Source: Fagopyrum homotropicum
Taxonomy: Eukaryota; Streptophyta; Magnoliopsida; Caryophyllales; Polygonaceae
Length of the DNA stretch: 64,000 bases
Reading direction: 5' to 3'
NCBI GenBank assembly: GCA_033239125.1
Contig: BSWB01000002.1
Span: forward strand, 157,714,409-157,778,408
This document shows positions 40,286 through 53,103 of this stretch, piece by piece (the first letter of the stretch is position 1; every line of letters begins with the position of its first letter). The notes beneath the pieces were generated by a model that saw only the letters and a list, made by a program, of their open reading frames with translations, was not told where the DNA came from and searched no databases. Both the position numbers and the translations under genes were made by a program.

Positions 40286-41814
40286 TCACTGTGGTGGAGG
40301 CGGTGATGGAAACAGGAAGAAGCTGGAGTCGAAGTTCTGCCCAAACTGCTGGCGGTAGATGTCTCTCATCATCCTATCATGCTCATCAGCTCGTACGTCC
40401 CTAGCATCCTGCCGGATCTCCAAATCTCCTACTCTGTCGGAGAGGTCGGTAGCCCAGTCCGGCAGCTGCTCATACCACCCGGTGCCTGGTTGTACCAAGC
40501 TGGCGCATCTTGTGGGGCTGGTGCTGACGGCGGCTGTGCATACCATGTCGGTGGAGCTCTCATCCACTCCGGCTGTGATCTATACCAATCAGGAGGGGTA
40601 TCCATCCATGTCGGCCTCTCACTCACGCTAGCACGGCGAGAGGAAGAGGCTCCTGAATGTCCAGCTGGTCGTGGTGAACGCCTTGGAGGGTCAGGGAAAT
40701 GTGCCGGCTGATCCGGGAAAGTACCAAAGTCTTGCTCCTCACCTCCTCCCTCAAAACCATCACCTCCTCCTATCTCCTCCTCATCTGCAGCCGATACCTC
40801 ATCGGGGACGTAGGGAGGTGCTACTAACCTATTCGCGTGCATAGTAGCGAATGTCTGCTTCCAATTATGGCGTCCAGCCATAATGGAATAATCATGGAGC
40901 CATGGAATGCCTCTACCTCCTCTATCCTCCCATGGCGTGGCAGCAGTAGGTGGACCTCTATGTCTAGGAAAGATCAAAACTCTAGTCATGAGGCTCTGGA
41001 GACCCAACGGTCTCGCCGCTATCCTAGTACAAGCAGAAAAATCTATCCCCAACTGTCTAGCGATGCGGGTGACAATACCACCGTATCTAATGTTCCCGGC
41101 TCTCTTATTCTTGAGCTTACTCATGGTGGAGGCTAAGAGGGTAGCACATTCAGTAGGTCTACCGTGCAACATAGCATAAAGGAGGAACAACTCATCTGTC
41201 TTAATTTCTGAGGAGTTTCGGTCCTAGGGAAAAGACACTCAAAAGTACTCTATGGGCTATCTTCAAGGCTAAGTGATAGATAAGCTTAGCCTTGGTGTCA
41301 GCTGGCTGCTAGCGGTCCTCGCTGGTATAGATCATAGCAATGTCCTTCCAAAAATCCTTAGCGTATACACCGTTAGGAAAACGACCATTGAAGGTCTCTT
41401 GGAACCCAAAGAAGGCTCCGAACTCTAAGATCCAGAACTCGTAGTTCTCCTCCATCAGCCTAAAGGAAACTGTCCTATCCATATGGCTATGCTCAAAAGA
41501 GATCACAAACTCTCTAGTAATCTCCTCATAAGCGTCTTCCCTAATAGCGGAGAAGATGATTAAGCCGGCTCTATCTAGAAGCCATGTAAGGTCATTCACC
41601 ACATTCAGCGGCTCTAACTCCTCAAAAACTAAGTAGCGCGGTCCTATGACCGTCCTCTTCTCGATCCTTTTTAAGGCATCGAGGTAATCCTCATGGATTT
41701 TTGGAAATCTAGGGGGTGGGGTGATGGTGGCTCACTAGGAGGTACTTGGGAGGAGGAAGAAGCATCACCTTTCCCCTTCTTGCTTCTAGTAGACATTCTC
41801 CTAATTAAATCCAT
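40286..41814 (-). pseudogene. Broken envelope-position gene of element D
   Basis: It starts MDLIRRM at 41814 and is homologous to the C protein throughout: LTWLLDRAGLIIFSAIREDAYEEI, FDFSACTRIAARPLG-like sequence, the W-Y-P rich C-terminal third and an end with RQQFGQ. The reading frame shifts at least three times (near 41670, 41200 and 40480) and there is a stop in the N-terminal part. No product is expected. Confidence 0.85.
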
Positions 41815-42654
41815 TTCAGAGGGAAAATTACGACCTGTTCTACAGATTCCACGGCCGTAGTTCGCCCAGAGACCGTGGTTTGGCTCTGAATTTCTCAAAA
41901 CTCAATCAATTCACACCAAATTCACCAGGCAACAGCCCTAAACTAATTCCAATCCAATTCCAATCAGTTCTCCTAAAATATCTTGCAAAAATTGAGCCAA
42001 ATCGACAAAGTAGAGAAAGAGAAGAAAACCTAGGTTTTGGATTCTTAAAATCCAAATTCCGTCTGCTTCAGGGATTGTTCACTTGATTTGTTGATGTGAT
42101 CTTGTAGATGGTTGAATTTGCTTCACTTTAGGCTCAAGAATCGTTCGAAACGATTACCGAACGAAGATTTGAGAGAGGAGAGATGGTTTCGGTGATTTGG
42201 GCATGGAATAAAAGGGCGTGGTTTGGGAATTTTGTTTGGTTTTTGTGAAGAAGGTGGTTTATATAGTGGCCGTAAAATTTTTGGAAAATCACGGTCACTC
42301 GGGGTGTTCCACGGCCGTGGTTTTGAACGGAACCGTGGTTTTGGTGATTTTTCTCAAATTTTTGCAAATTACGGTCACTGTAGCTTCCATGACCGTGGTT
42401 TTGGGCGTGGAACTCTCTGTAATGTGCCAAAATCCAAATTTCGTCAATTTCCTTCAACTTTTTCTTCTCCCTTGCCTATTCCATTGCTCTTACATCCAAA
42501 AAAACAACATACCGGAATGTATCGATGGCAAAACAAAACAAAAACGTCTAAACTAATCTAATCTATGAATGACAAACAAAAATATAAGTGCAATACCTTG
42601 GGTTGCCTCCCAAGAAGCGCTTGTTTAAGGTCCGTAGCTAGACCGTACTTGCAC
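41815..42654 (-). other. Element D pol-env spacer with hairpin
   Basis: Palindrome TTCCACGGCCGTGGTT is at 42307-42322, with partial copies at 41850-41875 and 42385-42405. The hairpin (minus CTTGGG-AGGCAA-CCCAAG) is at 42597-42614. Short ORFs on both strands look incidental. Confidence 0.7.
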
Positions 42655-45600
42655 TTATTTGAGTGCGGTAGGCGTGAACTCTTCAGCTTGGAGTTCCGCT
42701 GAGTACTTCTTGAGTCGTTGACCGTTCACCTTGAAGCTTCCGCCCTTTTCACCCCATACTTCAACTGCACCATGGGGAAAAACACGTTTGATTAGATAAG
42801 ATCCGGTCCAACGAGATTTAAGCTTAGCTGGAAAGAGACGAAGTCTTGAATTGAAGAGGGGAACTTGATCTCCTTCTTTGAAGTCTTTTGGAATGATATG
42901 CTTATCATGCCAACGCTTCGCTCTTTCTTTATAGATCTTGGCGTTTTTGTACGCGTTTAAGCGAAGTTCTTCAAGCTCGTTAAGGTCCAAGAGGCGCTTC
43001 TCGCCCGCTTCCTTTTTGCTGAAGTTCAACCACTTTATTGCCCAATACGCCTTATGTTCCAGCTCTACCGGCAAGTGACAAGACTTCCCATACACAAGGT
43101 TGTATGGTGTTGTTCCTATGGGAGTCTTATATGCAGTCCGGTACGCCTACAATGCATCATCTAGCTTCAAAGACCAATCCTTCCTTGTCCTTGAAACCGT
43201 CTTCTCTAGGATTCCTTTAATCTCCCGGTTTGAAATCTCCACTTGTCCACTTGTTTGTGGATGGTAAGGGGTGACGATCTTGTGAGTCACCCCATACTTA
43301 GCTAGTAGAGCTTCGAAAATCATCGGGCAATGAAGTGAGAGCCTCCATCACTAATGATAGTCCGTGGTGTCCCAAATCGTGGAAAAATGTTCTTGTTAAA
43401 GAACTTAACCACAACCATGGCATCATTAGTAGGAGAGGCAATTGCTTCAACCCATCTCGAAAAATAATCTACAACTAGAAGTATGTATTGGTTTCCACAA
43501 GATGATGGGAAAGGTCCCATGAAGTCTACTCCCCAAACATCAAAGATCTCGACCTCCTGAATGTTGTTAAGAGGCATTTCGTTTCTCCTAGATATATTCC
43601 CTGTTCTTTGACAAGCATCGCAGCAGGAAACAAAGGTTTGCACATCTTTAAATAAAGTAGGCCAAAAGAATCCAGATTGCAATACCTTAGCGCTAGTCTT
43701 GTTCGAGCTAGCGTGTCCTCCACAAGGTAGTGAATGACAATGATGGATGACGCTTTGCATCTCGTCTTCCGGCACACATCGTCGAATGATGCCATCAGGA
43801 CCTCTCTTAAAGAGGAGAGGTTCATTCCAAAAGTATTCCCGAACATCCTTAAAGAACTTCTTTCTTTGTGCATAGGATAATCCGGGTGGTAATTCCTAGC
43901 AAACCAAATAGTTAACAAAATCAGCAAACCATGGTTCATTACCTTTTGTGATCTTGTCGATGCACTCCTCTATGATATGTAAATGCTCGTCCGGAAAGGA
44001 GTCATCTATGGGTAGATTGTCGTCCTCTAGATGTGGTAGACGACTCAAATGATCCACAACAGAATTTTCCGAACCCTTTTTGTCACGGATCTCTAGATCG
44101 AATTCTTGTAGGAGAAAAATCCATCTAATCAGCCTTGGTTTCGCATCCTTCTTTGCAAGTAGATACCGGATCACGGCATGATCCGTGTATACAATCACCT
44201 TTGCACCTACAAGATAAGAACAAAAATTTTCAAATGCATATATAATTGCTAGAAATTCTTTTTCGGTAGTGGCGTAGTTAAGCTGCGCTTCATCTAGCGT
44301 CTTGCTAGCATAGTAGATAGTGTGGGTTCGTCCTTCCTTCTTTTGCCCAAGCACAGCTCCTATAGCTATGTCACTTGCATCACACATAACCTCGAATGGA
44401 AGATTCCAATCTGGAGGTTGAATGATCGGGGCTGAGATTAGAGCTTTCCAAATCTTATGAAACGCATCTAAACATTCCTACGAGAAATCAAAAACTGCAT
44501 CCTTCATCAATAGATTAGTAAGCGGTTTTGATATCTTAGAAAAATCATTTATAAAGCATCTATAAAATCCAACATGTCCTAGAAAGCTTCTTATCCCTTT
44601 CACGGAAGATGAGGGAGGGAGCTTTTCTATAGTCTCTATCTTAGCCTTATCCACTTCAATCCCTCTACTAGAGATCAAGTGTCCTAATACAATGCCTTCT
44701 TTCACCATAAATTGACACTTTTCCCAATTAAGAACTAGGTTAGTGTCTTCACACCTTTGTAGCACAAGAGAAAGGTTAGAAAGACAATTATCAAAAGAGG
44801 AACCATAAATAGAAAAGTCATCCATGAAAACCTCCATCATTTCCTCTATGTACTCCGAGAAGATAGCCATCATGCACCTTTGAAAGGTGGCTGGGGCGTT
44901 GCAAAGCCCGAACGGCATTCTCCTATAAGCAAACGTACCCCACGGATACGTGAATATGGTCTTCTCTTGATCGTCCGGATGTATCGGGATCTGAAAGAAA
45001 CCACTATAACAGTCAAGATAACAGAAATGTAAGTGTTGTGTTAACCTCTCAAGCATTTGGTCGATGAATGGTAGTGGGAAGTGATCCTTCCTCGTTGCGT
45101 TGCTTAGCTTGCGGTAGTCTATGCACATCCTCCATCCCGTCACGGTTCGTGTAGGAATGAGCTCATTGTTCTTGTTGGTGATGACCGTCATTCCTCCCTT
45201 CTTTGGAACAACCTGTATGGGACTCACTCACTTGCTATTGGAGATAGGGTAGATGATACCTGCATTAAGTAGTTTAAGAATTTCCTTCTTGACAACCTCC
45301 TTCATGGTCGGATTTAACCGCCTTTGAGGTTGTCGCGAAGTTCTAAAATCTTCTTCCATTAGGATGTTATGCATGCATAGTGAAGGCTTGATTCCTACTA
45401 GATCCTCTATAGTGTAACCTAAGGCTTTCCTATGTTTCTTAAGAACAACCATAAGCTTACTATGTTCATCTATACTTAGATCGGAACTAACAATTAACGG
45501 AAAGGTAGAATTAGGTCCTAGAAATGCGTACCTTAAATGTGCAGGAAGTGGCTTCAATTCCATCATTATTGGACTCTCTAATGGCTCTTGAGGAGTGTCC

Positions 45601-46007
45601 AATGCTTCCTTAGAAGTCTCCAATGCTCTTGAGGAGTGTCCAGTGTATTTCCATCATTAGTTGTTCAAACTCTTCTTCATACACTTCCTTTTGCTTCTCT
45701 AAAGCTTCAATTTCCTCATTGCATTCCTCTTCTTCTCCTATGTCCATAATGCTCATAGTGATCACCTTTTACAAGGGATCTTTGAAGAGAATCGAACTTA
45801 CTTCCTCTCTAGATAGCTCTTCGTCATGGATGTTGAATATGTCCTCTTCAAGAGCTGGTTCTTTCATCAAAGTGGAAAGAATGAACTCTACCTTTGCCTC
45901 TCCTATGTCGAAGGCGAGCCTAGCATTCTTGCAATCAACCATACAACCGGATGTTGCAAGAAACGGTCTTTCGAGTATGATCGGGACCGGACTATCTGCA
46001 GGGATGT
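42655..46007 (-). pseudogene. Broken pol of element D (protease to integrase)
   Basis: Pieces in order on the minus strand: protease end (IPADSPVPIILERPFLATSG, 45769-46007), a shortened linker, RT (45623-44478, with FMDDFSIYG), RNase H (44387-43896, MCDASDIAIGAVLG) and integrase (43775-42655, with CDACQRTGN, GVDFMGPF and ISDGGSHF). Stops and frame changes occur near 45228, 44478, 43896, 43320 and 43140. The 5' end is cut at 46007 by the LTR of element E; the catalytic protease Asp is missing from the window. Confidence 0.9.
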
Positions 46008-47767
46008 TGTTCGCTCCAAATGGTGTGTGCAAGCTTTAAATTTATAACCTTAGATGTATGCTTCAAAACAAGGATGCGAACCCGTAGTGTACGGGTCAAT
46101 CGTAGTAAAAGCAAGAAATTCCGGGGTGTCGATCTCAGGGACATGGTGAAACAAAACCAAGTATAGGTGGGCTAATGTCGCAACTAACCACAAAAGCAAT
46201 TATAGCAATCAAAGATGATAAAATGTCAATTAAGGAAATATGCAATTCTAGGGATTAAAGCATCTAGTTGTGGTTCCAACTCAAGATCTAAAGATAAGCG
46301 GACAAAGCTAAGATTTTTTTCATAGGGAAGGTGTCACTAAAGTGGAATAGATTACCGGGTAAGTCTCACTACTAACTAATCCCAAACCGTAACTCCTATT
46401 ACCGGGTAAGTCTCAAGGAATCAAGGAAAAGAACTATAACTTCAAACTAACACACCATCTAAGGGAATAGAATCAACCTTTACCGGGCAAGTCTCAGGCT
46501 AACTCACAAAGATGGAATGAAAGCACACTCAAACCCCAATAAAGGATAAACCTTTATTACCTACACTTATGATCATGGGTAAACAAACGAAGGAATTACC
46601 GGGTAAGTCTTATCCTAGGCTTGCATTGAACCAGGAAAGGTGTAATAAGAATAGGATTTGGCAAACTCTAACACTTAACTTTCAGTTTCGGATCAAATAA
46701 GTCACCTCGGTGAGACGAATTCCACCCCGGCCGAGATGTTCATCGCCTGAGCGAGATGCTTTAGGGTTAAGGGTAAAGACTCGAACTTTCAGGGTCCTAC
46801 TGTGATTTAAGATTATTCTATCATTGTTTTTCCCACAACCTTCATCCAATCACCCTAGAATCACACAAGGAAATTAGCCACTCATCATCATGAAAACAAT
46901 AATCAAATATATGGGAAGAAAGTGAATAATGGAACAAGAAGAACTTAATGAAAAGACTTCAATAACCGAATCAATTATTAAACAAACAAGCGTTCCTTGT
47001 ATCACAATACAACAAGACAATCAACAAAGAAGGGAATCTAAGGGAATCTTACAAAACCCTTCACAAAGCTATAAAAACTATCAACTTTCTTCATTCAATC
47101 TTCCTTCAACCTTCAAAAAGGTTCTTCAAATCTCCCAACTAGAGTGTATGCGGCTGTATGCGGATTTTGTGGTGATAGCGGGTGTTGGATTTGTGGAAAA
47201 TCCAACCCTTTTTATAGGAAAATTACCCTCCAAAGATAAAAGATCTTAGAAGATATTTTCCCATAAAATAGGTAAAATATATGGGCTAAATTATCTTCTT
47301 CCTTCCAGGAATCCAGCCTAAAAATATAAGATCTCCCTTCCAAAAATAAAAGATCTCAGCCAAGAATAAAATATCTCTCGTCGCGTTCAAGGTGTTTGCC
47401 TCGGTCGAGCCGGCTCCTCTGGATTACCTCGGTCGAGATGGTACTGTAGCTGACCGAGGTGCCTCAACTGAAAGTGAAATCTCTCAAATCTGGTCCAAAG
47501 TAAATCTTCAATCCATTTCCATGATTCCTGGATTCTTCTATAAGCTCCTGAATGTAGCTCCAACGACTCCTTAGCTCTTTTAGCTTCATTTTAGTCCAAA
47601 ACGTGCCATTTTACCTACGATTACAACGAAACTTGGTGTAGACCTCGATTCTCGCAAAGGTAGATGAAACGACAATATAATCATATAATATACATCCAAA
47701 CATGCAGATGATTGAAGATAAAACGTCTAAACAGGCCCCAAAATATAGACTATAATTCATGCTATCA
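46008..47767 (-). repeat. Element E 3' LTR (B family)
   Basis: It is 1760 bp, TGATAGCATG to GCGAACA on the minus strand. It contains the B-type leader repeat (minus GAGACTTACCCGGT) in several copies near 46350-46620, and degraded CTCGACCGAGG motifs near 46700-46760 and 47400-47465. TATA (minus TATAAAAA) is at 47209-47216. Confidence 0.88.
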
Positions 47768-48760
47768 AAATACCCCATACTTAGCCCTTGCTTGTCCCCA
47801 AACAAGTTCCAAATCTAAAATACAAGACAGAATGAATTATAAGTCATGAAGATCAATGAAAAGTATTTCAAAACATTTTTGTGGTGTGCTCAAATCATAG
47901 ATCACTCTAAGAGAATGCTTCATGGAATTTAAAATCAAAATATGCTCAAAACATTTTATAAATATAAGAAAGTTGTTCATCTTTGCATAAAATCATAGAA
48001 TGCATAATAAATCATAATTATCGAAATTAATCATGTATAATCCAGTTTAAACCACCAAGTCAATCAACAAGCTCGAGGTCTCAAGGTCTTTCAAAAGAAG
48101 GTCAAGAAACGTGTGAGGGTGAGATGTATATAGGGAATGTGGTGCTAGAATCCGGGAAAAGGATCTTTACTTCACTTCCTTTGAACTTCAACATCTTCCA
48201 CCAATAAGCTTTGCTTATTTACTTTTTTCTTTACTTTTTGGGATGCATGGACAGAGGTGCACAATAACCGAAGCCTAGGAGATTAGCAATCATCAATTTC
48301 TCGAGATGCCTCAAACCCTTGATGCACATACCATGACCCTTTAGGAATATCGCTTAATCCGACTTTGGCAAGACACAAACACCCGGCTATGTGAATGGTG
48401 CCGAGTTACTCATCATCATGATTGACTTCCCCAAACCTATTTGTTTCTTTCTAACTTTCAGCCAACATCTCAACTTTTCTTTCACTTGCTTTTTATTTGC
48501 TTGCTTCCAAATTCCCGGATAGGTAAAGGGAGGCAAATATGTATATGAGGGGCTAAAGCATGATCAAGAAGAAGAGAAGAGAATGAATTGCCTTAATCAT
48601 CCCAAGAAGAAAGTGAGAGAACTCATCATGTGGTGTCAACCTTCAAATTCAACATAATTTGGATAAAAACAAAGTATTAAACATGCCAAAATTTCAAACA
48701 AAGCATTTAGCAACTTAAACATATCATAAAACCTTTCAAACATATAAAGATTTCAAGTAT
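47768..48760 (-). other. Element E polypurine tract and 3' noncoding region
   Basis: AAGTATGGGGTATTT (minus) lies at 47768-47782. The conserved noncoding block is at 48241-48439. Homology to B fades near 48755. No gene. Confidence 0.75.
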
Positions 48761-48784
48761 TGCTTCCACATCCCAAGAAGAAAG

Positions 48785-50850
48785 TGAGTGAATGCATGAT
48801 CAAGTACAGCTTTAAGAGACACAATCTTTGAGGGTATATTGCTAGTGATTAACACATCATCCACATCTACCAATACAATGGTAATGCCAGAAGTGGATTG
48901 TTTGACAAACAACGAATAATCTTGATGAGGCTAAACAAACTTTAACTGAAGAAGGAGCTTAGTGAATTCAATGTTCCACTGACGACAAGCATGCTTAAGG
49001 CCATAGAGAGAGCGTTTTAGTCGACACACAAGCCTAGAAGGTGCTTTGGTATAACCTTGGGGAGGAAAAAGAAAAGATTCCTTATCGAGATGACCATGAA
49101 GGAACGTATTGTTAATATCCAACTGATGAAGAGGCCAGGACTGAGCAACAACAAGAGCAAGTACCACACGGATGGTGGCGAATTTGGCAACTGGACTAAA
49201 GGTATGTTTGTAATCTTTATTTTTAATCTGGTTATACCCTTTAGAAACTAGTCGTGCCTTGTGGCGCTCGATGGTACCATCTGGTTGGTATTTGATCTTA
49301 TAAAGCATGAATGTAGTCTGGGGAATGAAGAACGGGTAATAGTGCGAGATGGGCGTGATGGGGGAATAATTATTGATGGGTTTGAAAGAGGAGTTGGAGA
49401 TGATGTATTAAAGGTAGTTTAGTAGTAGAACTTTTTGTAGGAGAAGTATTGAAGGGTACCTGAATAGGTTGAGCAAAAGAAGGATCTGTAGAGGATGGGG
49501 TAGAAACTGGTGAGGTCGTGGGTGTAGGTGTAGTGGTCGTGGAAGGAGTAACAAGAGATAAGAATGATGATGTAGGTGTAATGATCGTGGGTGAAGGATG
49601 ATCATCATCAGGTGCATGTGTCACTAAGGGAAGGGAGGTAGAAGATGAAGAAGGACATGAGGGCAATAGACTATGAAAAGGATAAATATGCTCCTGGAAA
49701 ATCACATGACGGCTAATAAGTACCTTTTTTGTGGTTAAATGAACAACTTATAGGCTTTTTGTCCAGGGGATATCCAAGGAGGATGCATGGGGTAGAAACA
49801 GGTTCAAGCTTGTCTCTCTTGGGAAGGAGACTAAAATATAAGCAACCAATGATCCTCAAATGTCATAGGTAGGTTTAGTGTGATGCAACAACTCAAAAGG
49901 TGACTTCCATGCAAGAATTGAGGAGGGCATAAGTTTAATTAAATAAGTAGCTGTAAGAATGCACTCAACCCAGAGATAAAGAGGTAATTTGGCATGGAGA
50001 CGGATGGCACGAGCAGTCTCAAGTAGATGTCAATGCTTGCGTTCGACTCTAGCATTTTATTGAGGTTCATAGGGGGTAGATTTCTAGTGTATGATGCCTG
50101 ATGCAGAGAATAGATCTTGGAGTTGATGCTGTAGAAACTCAGCTTCATTGTTTGAGCAAAATATTTGGACAGCAGTGTGAAACTGGTTCTTCACATACGC
50201 TAGAAAATTAGTGATGATCCTGTAAACCTGTTGCTTATTTGACATGAGAAACGTCCATGTACAAGAGTGAAATCGTCCACAATTGTTAGAAAATAACGAG
50301 CACCGCATAAAGACAAAGTATGATACGGGGCCCAAATGTCAATATGAATTATGCGAAAAGCAGTTTTAGCTCGAGAGCTACTCGGTATGAAAGGTAACTT
50401 GTGTTGTTTGGCTGTAATGCAAGCATGACAATCTAGATGTGTCAGTTTGGAAGTAAATAACGCATCTACATACTGAAGTTTAGACAATGACATATGGCCT
50501 ATTCTATCATGAAACAAATGCATATAACAAGATTTAGAGAGTAAATGAGAAATAGCACAAGTGATATGTTTGAAGCCACTCGAGTTTATCTTGTAGAGGT
50601 TGCCTTCCTTGTAACTAGTGGTGATAATAGAATCACTAGAAAGGGCCTGAAATAAATAAGAAGTATGAGTAAAAGTGACCTTCCTAGGGAGATCAATTAT
50701 CAAGCGAGAGATAGACAATAGATTGTGCTTGAATTGTGGAATATAGAGAACATTGGAATGCAAGTGTGAGCCTGAGCACCTGGAGACTTGTCCTCTTTCT
50801 GCTTGAACTCTTTAAACTAGTCAGGAACACCGGTTAGCTTGAAACAAGCT
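48785..50850 (-). pseudogene. Copia pol remnant of F (integrase and partial RT)
   Basis: Integrase N-terminal part at 50200-50763 (LSISRL, zinc-region residues H...H and CHACITAKQHKLPF, then IHIDIWAP). The core is broken through 49700-50200. A Ser/Thr/Pro-rich linker is at 49370-49705. RT at 48931-49308 has RHKARLVSKGYNQ, QLDINNTFLHGHL and SLYGLKHA. VDVDDVL near 48860, in place of the usual YVDD, is the RT catalytic region. Multiple stops and frame changes. Confidence 0.8.
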
Positions 50851-51095
50851 TCACGCAAGTTGCCTCTCTCCTTACAATATGAACATTGTCGATCGTATTT
50901 CTCCTTTTAAAAGTCCTTTCTTCTACCACCTGCTTACCTATATGGGACAGATTGAGTTACAATAAGCACATCATGTGGAATTTGAATATGACAAGTAAGT
51001 TCCTTTTGCTTTTTTACTTGCAATATCATATGGAAAGCTCTATTTTCAGTGGGCAAAGTTTCTAGAGACAAGATATGATTGTATATGTGTTCACA

Positions 51096-51737
51096 TTATT
51101 GCTCATTTAATCCCACAACGAATTGCATAACTTGATTATTAGCTTCTCTGGCAAAGATTTTTTTGAGGATCTCACAAGTACAATGACTAATGCCTCGACA
51201 AGAGCAAGCAGGAATAACATCAATTGAACTCAACTCATCCCATAATTTCTTCATTTTACCAAAGTAAATGGAAACAGAAGTATTATCTTGCTCGAGAGAT
51301 GACAAATCTTTATGAATTTGATAAACAAGAGGTGCGTTGGATACCTTAAAATTTTCGACAATGTCCTTCCATAGATATAGAGCAGATTTAGTGTAAGTGA
51401 AAATCTCTCTAAGTTCTAACTTCATCGAGTGCATAATCCAACAACCAATCATACATTCTACTCTAGTCCACCTGGTTAGTTGTTCATTGTCACCAATCGC
51501 AGATTTTACACATGTCCTATCGATGAAGCCCAATTTCGGCTTGGCACCAAGTGCCATTCAAATACTACGCCGTCAGGAAGTAAAATTGGTTCCATTGAAG
51601 ATGATATATACAAGCTGCATTCTACGGTTGTTGGAATTAGAAAGGTATAGAGGATCATCGACATTAATTACAACAAGTCGATCCAGATTAGGCATAAGCG
51701 AAGGATTAGACGATCTAGAATCCTTGTTGGTGGCCAT
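51096..51737 (-). pseudogene. Copia gag of F
   Basis: The start at 51737 follows the primer site by about 85 nt. The region matches copia UBN2-type gag (the pattern W-x-D-I, then YF-x-K-x-LWDEL and C-x-C around residues 155-170). Two TGA codons between 51558 and 51590 stand where Trp is expected. The remainder, 51096-51557, is open. Confidence 0.7.
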
Positions 51738-51822
51738 AGCTCAAAATAGAGAAAGTACGAATGAATGTGTATGAAAGTGTTTAGGAGATTTTTATGTGTT
51801 TGAATCTGGAAAGAAATCAATC

Positions 51823-51834
51823 GCTCTGATACCA
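51823..51834 (-). other. Element F primer-binding site, tRNA-Met
   Basis: The minus strand reads TGGTATCAGAGC, the standard plant copia initiator tRNA-Met site, directly after the LTR end at 51835. Confidence 0.85.
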
Positions 51835-52131
51835 TGTAAACACATACATAAAAATGAATTGTAGAATACTCTGACATCTGGATTGATACATGATACGTAT
51901 ATATTGATAGTTTATGTAAATATGTAAATATAGGGTGCCCTTATGTAATTATGTAAACTCCGCTTATTATTAATATGAGCCATCTGATGACGGAAACCCT
52001 AAGGGGAATTCATTCATGCTCTCACATGGTATCAGCCTACTCTTTCCTCTCAAAAATCTTCCGCTCCATCTAACCCTACGGCCGCCCTACAGACGCCGAC
52101 TTCTTTTCCCCTTCCTCCCTCATCTTCCTCG

Positions 52132-52917
52132 ATGGCTGCTGAACGGAAACCTTCCTTCCATTATGCCCTCGGAATCTCCAACATCAAGAACAATATTGCA
52201 CTCGTCCTTGACCATGACACTCCGTATACTTCTTGGATCACATTATTTCGCGTTACTACGAAAGCACACAATGTTCTTGATCATATTGATGAGAAAGTTC
52301 CCAAACCTACGGATATCGATGATGCTCTATGGCTCCAAGTCGACACTGCAGTTCTTCAATGGATTTATAGCACAGTCTCAAGGGATATCCTTCTCCAAAT
52401 TCTTTAATCCGATGATACTGCGCTTCAGGCATGAAATCGAGTCAAGGACATCTTTCAAGATAACAAGAACACTTGCGCCGTTTATCTCGAACATGAGTTC
52501 GCAAATTGTAAGTTGTCTGGCTTCACCTTCATTAACGCTTATTGCCTTCAACTCAAGTCTTTGGCATATCAACTCAAAGGAGTTGGATCTCCGGTTCTTG
52601 ACACACGTCTCGTTCTTCAATTAATTTTGGGTCTACCTTTTGAGTATAACGCGGCGGCCACTTTCATTCAACAAAGTGACCCGCTTCCCAGTTTTACAAA
52701 GGCCCGTTCTTAATTACTGCTTGAAGAAACTCGTATGGCGTCGCAGTCCGTATCTGACTCCTCCACAACAGCCTTGTCGGCCGACGCTCGTTCGCCATCT
52801 TCTGGTTCATCTTCGGGTGGTCGCAACAGGTCCAGCACCCCTTCTGCATCACCGGACCAGTCGGGTGGCCGGCGTGGTCGGAGTCGGAAGGGCCGCCAAC
52901 GTCCTAGTGGTGGCTAA
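52132..52917 (+). pseudogene. Copia gag of G
   Basis: The start MAAERKPSF at 52132 is open to 52405. It then continues through stops and frame changes (52510-52713, 52735-52917). Landmarks are NIKNNIALVLD, W-x-x-V-D-TAVLQWIYSTVS and LAYQLKGVGSPV, then a Ser/Gly/Arg-rich tail (GGRRGRSRKGR). This is a typical plant copia gag layout. Confidence 0.7.
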
Positions 52918-53103
52918 AGCACGATCGCTGGAGGCGGCAACCCTCAAGTCGTGCGCTATGGCTGGCGTCCTCAAGGATGGTACCCACTGCAGCAGTCCAC
53001 TTTGGGAAGCCCAACAAGTTGGCAGCAGGCCCAATTTCAGACAGGGTCAAGTCGGCCCCCTTGCCTCTTCCCTTAGCAGCAACATGTTTTCCCTCAGCAT
53101 GGA

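Larger units (their letters stand above)
24139..46007 (-). mobile_element. Element D: old, truncated Athila-type element, interrupted by element C
   Basis: The 3' LTR is 24139-25814. The internal region runs 25815-26328 and 39558-46007 on the minus strand: conserved noncoding block, broken envelope-position gene, hairpin, and pol up to protease. Element C splits it at GGTGC. At 46008 the protease is cut by the LTR of element E. Gag, primer site and 5' LTR are not in the window. ATGAT precedes the LTR on the left as a possible target duplication. LTR and motifs place it in or near the C family. Confidence 0.88.
46008..48760 (-). mobile_element. Element E: 3' end of an older B-family element
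   Basis: The 3' LTR (46008-47767), polypurine tract and about 1 kb of 3' noncoding sequence are present. The rest is missing, replaced by copia element F. GATGT precedes the LTR as the left copy of a possible target duplication; the right copy is not found. Divergence from B is clearly greater than between the B LTRs. Confidence 0.85.
48761..51927 (-). mobile_element. Element F: truncated Ty1/copia element (first part)
   Basis: The minus strand carries a tRNA-Met primer site, gag, integrase and part of RT. The 3' end (rest of RT, RNase H, 3' LTR) is missing at the junction with E near 48760. The 5' LTR begins at 51835 with TGTAAAC and is split by element G. It resumes at 56432-56536 and ends GTTTACA, giving about 198 bp with inverted ends TGTAAAC/GTTTACA. 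Confidence 0.75.

Noticed and set aside
40359..41179. Plus-strand ORFs of 90-110 residues
   Set aside because: Antisense shadows of the broken D envelope-position gene.
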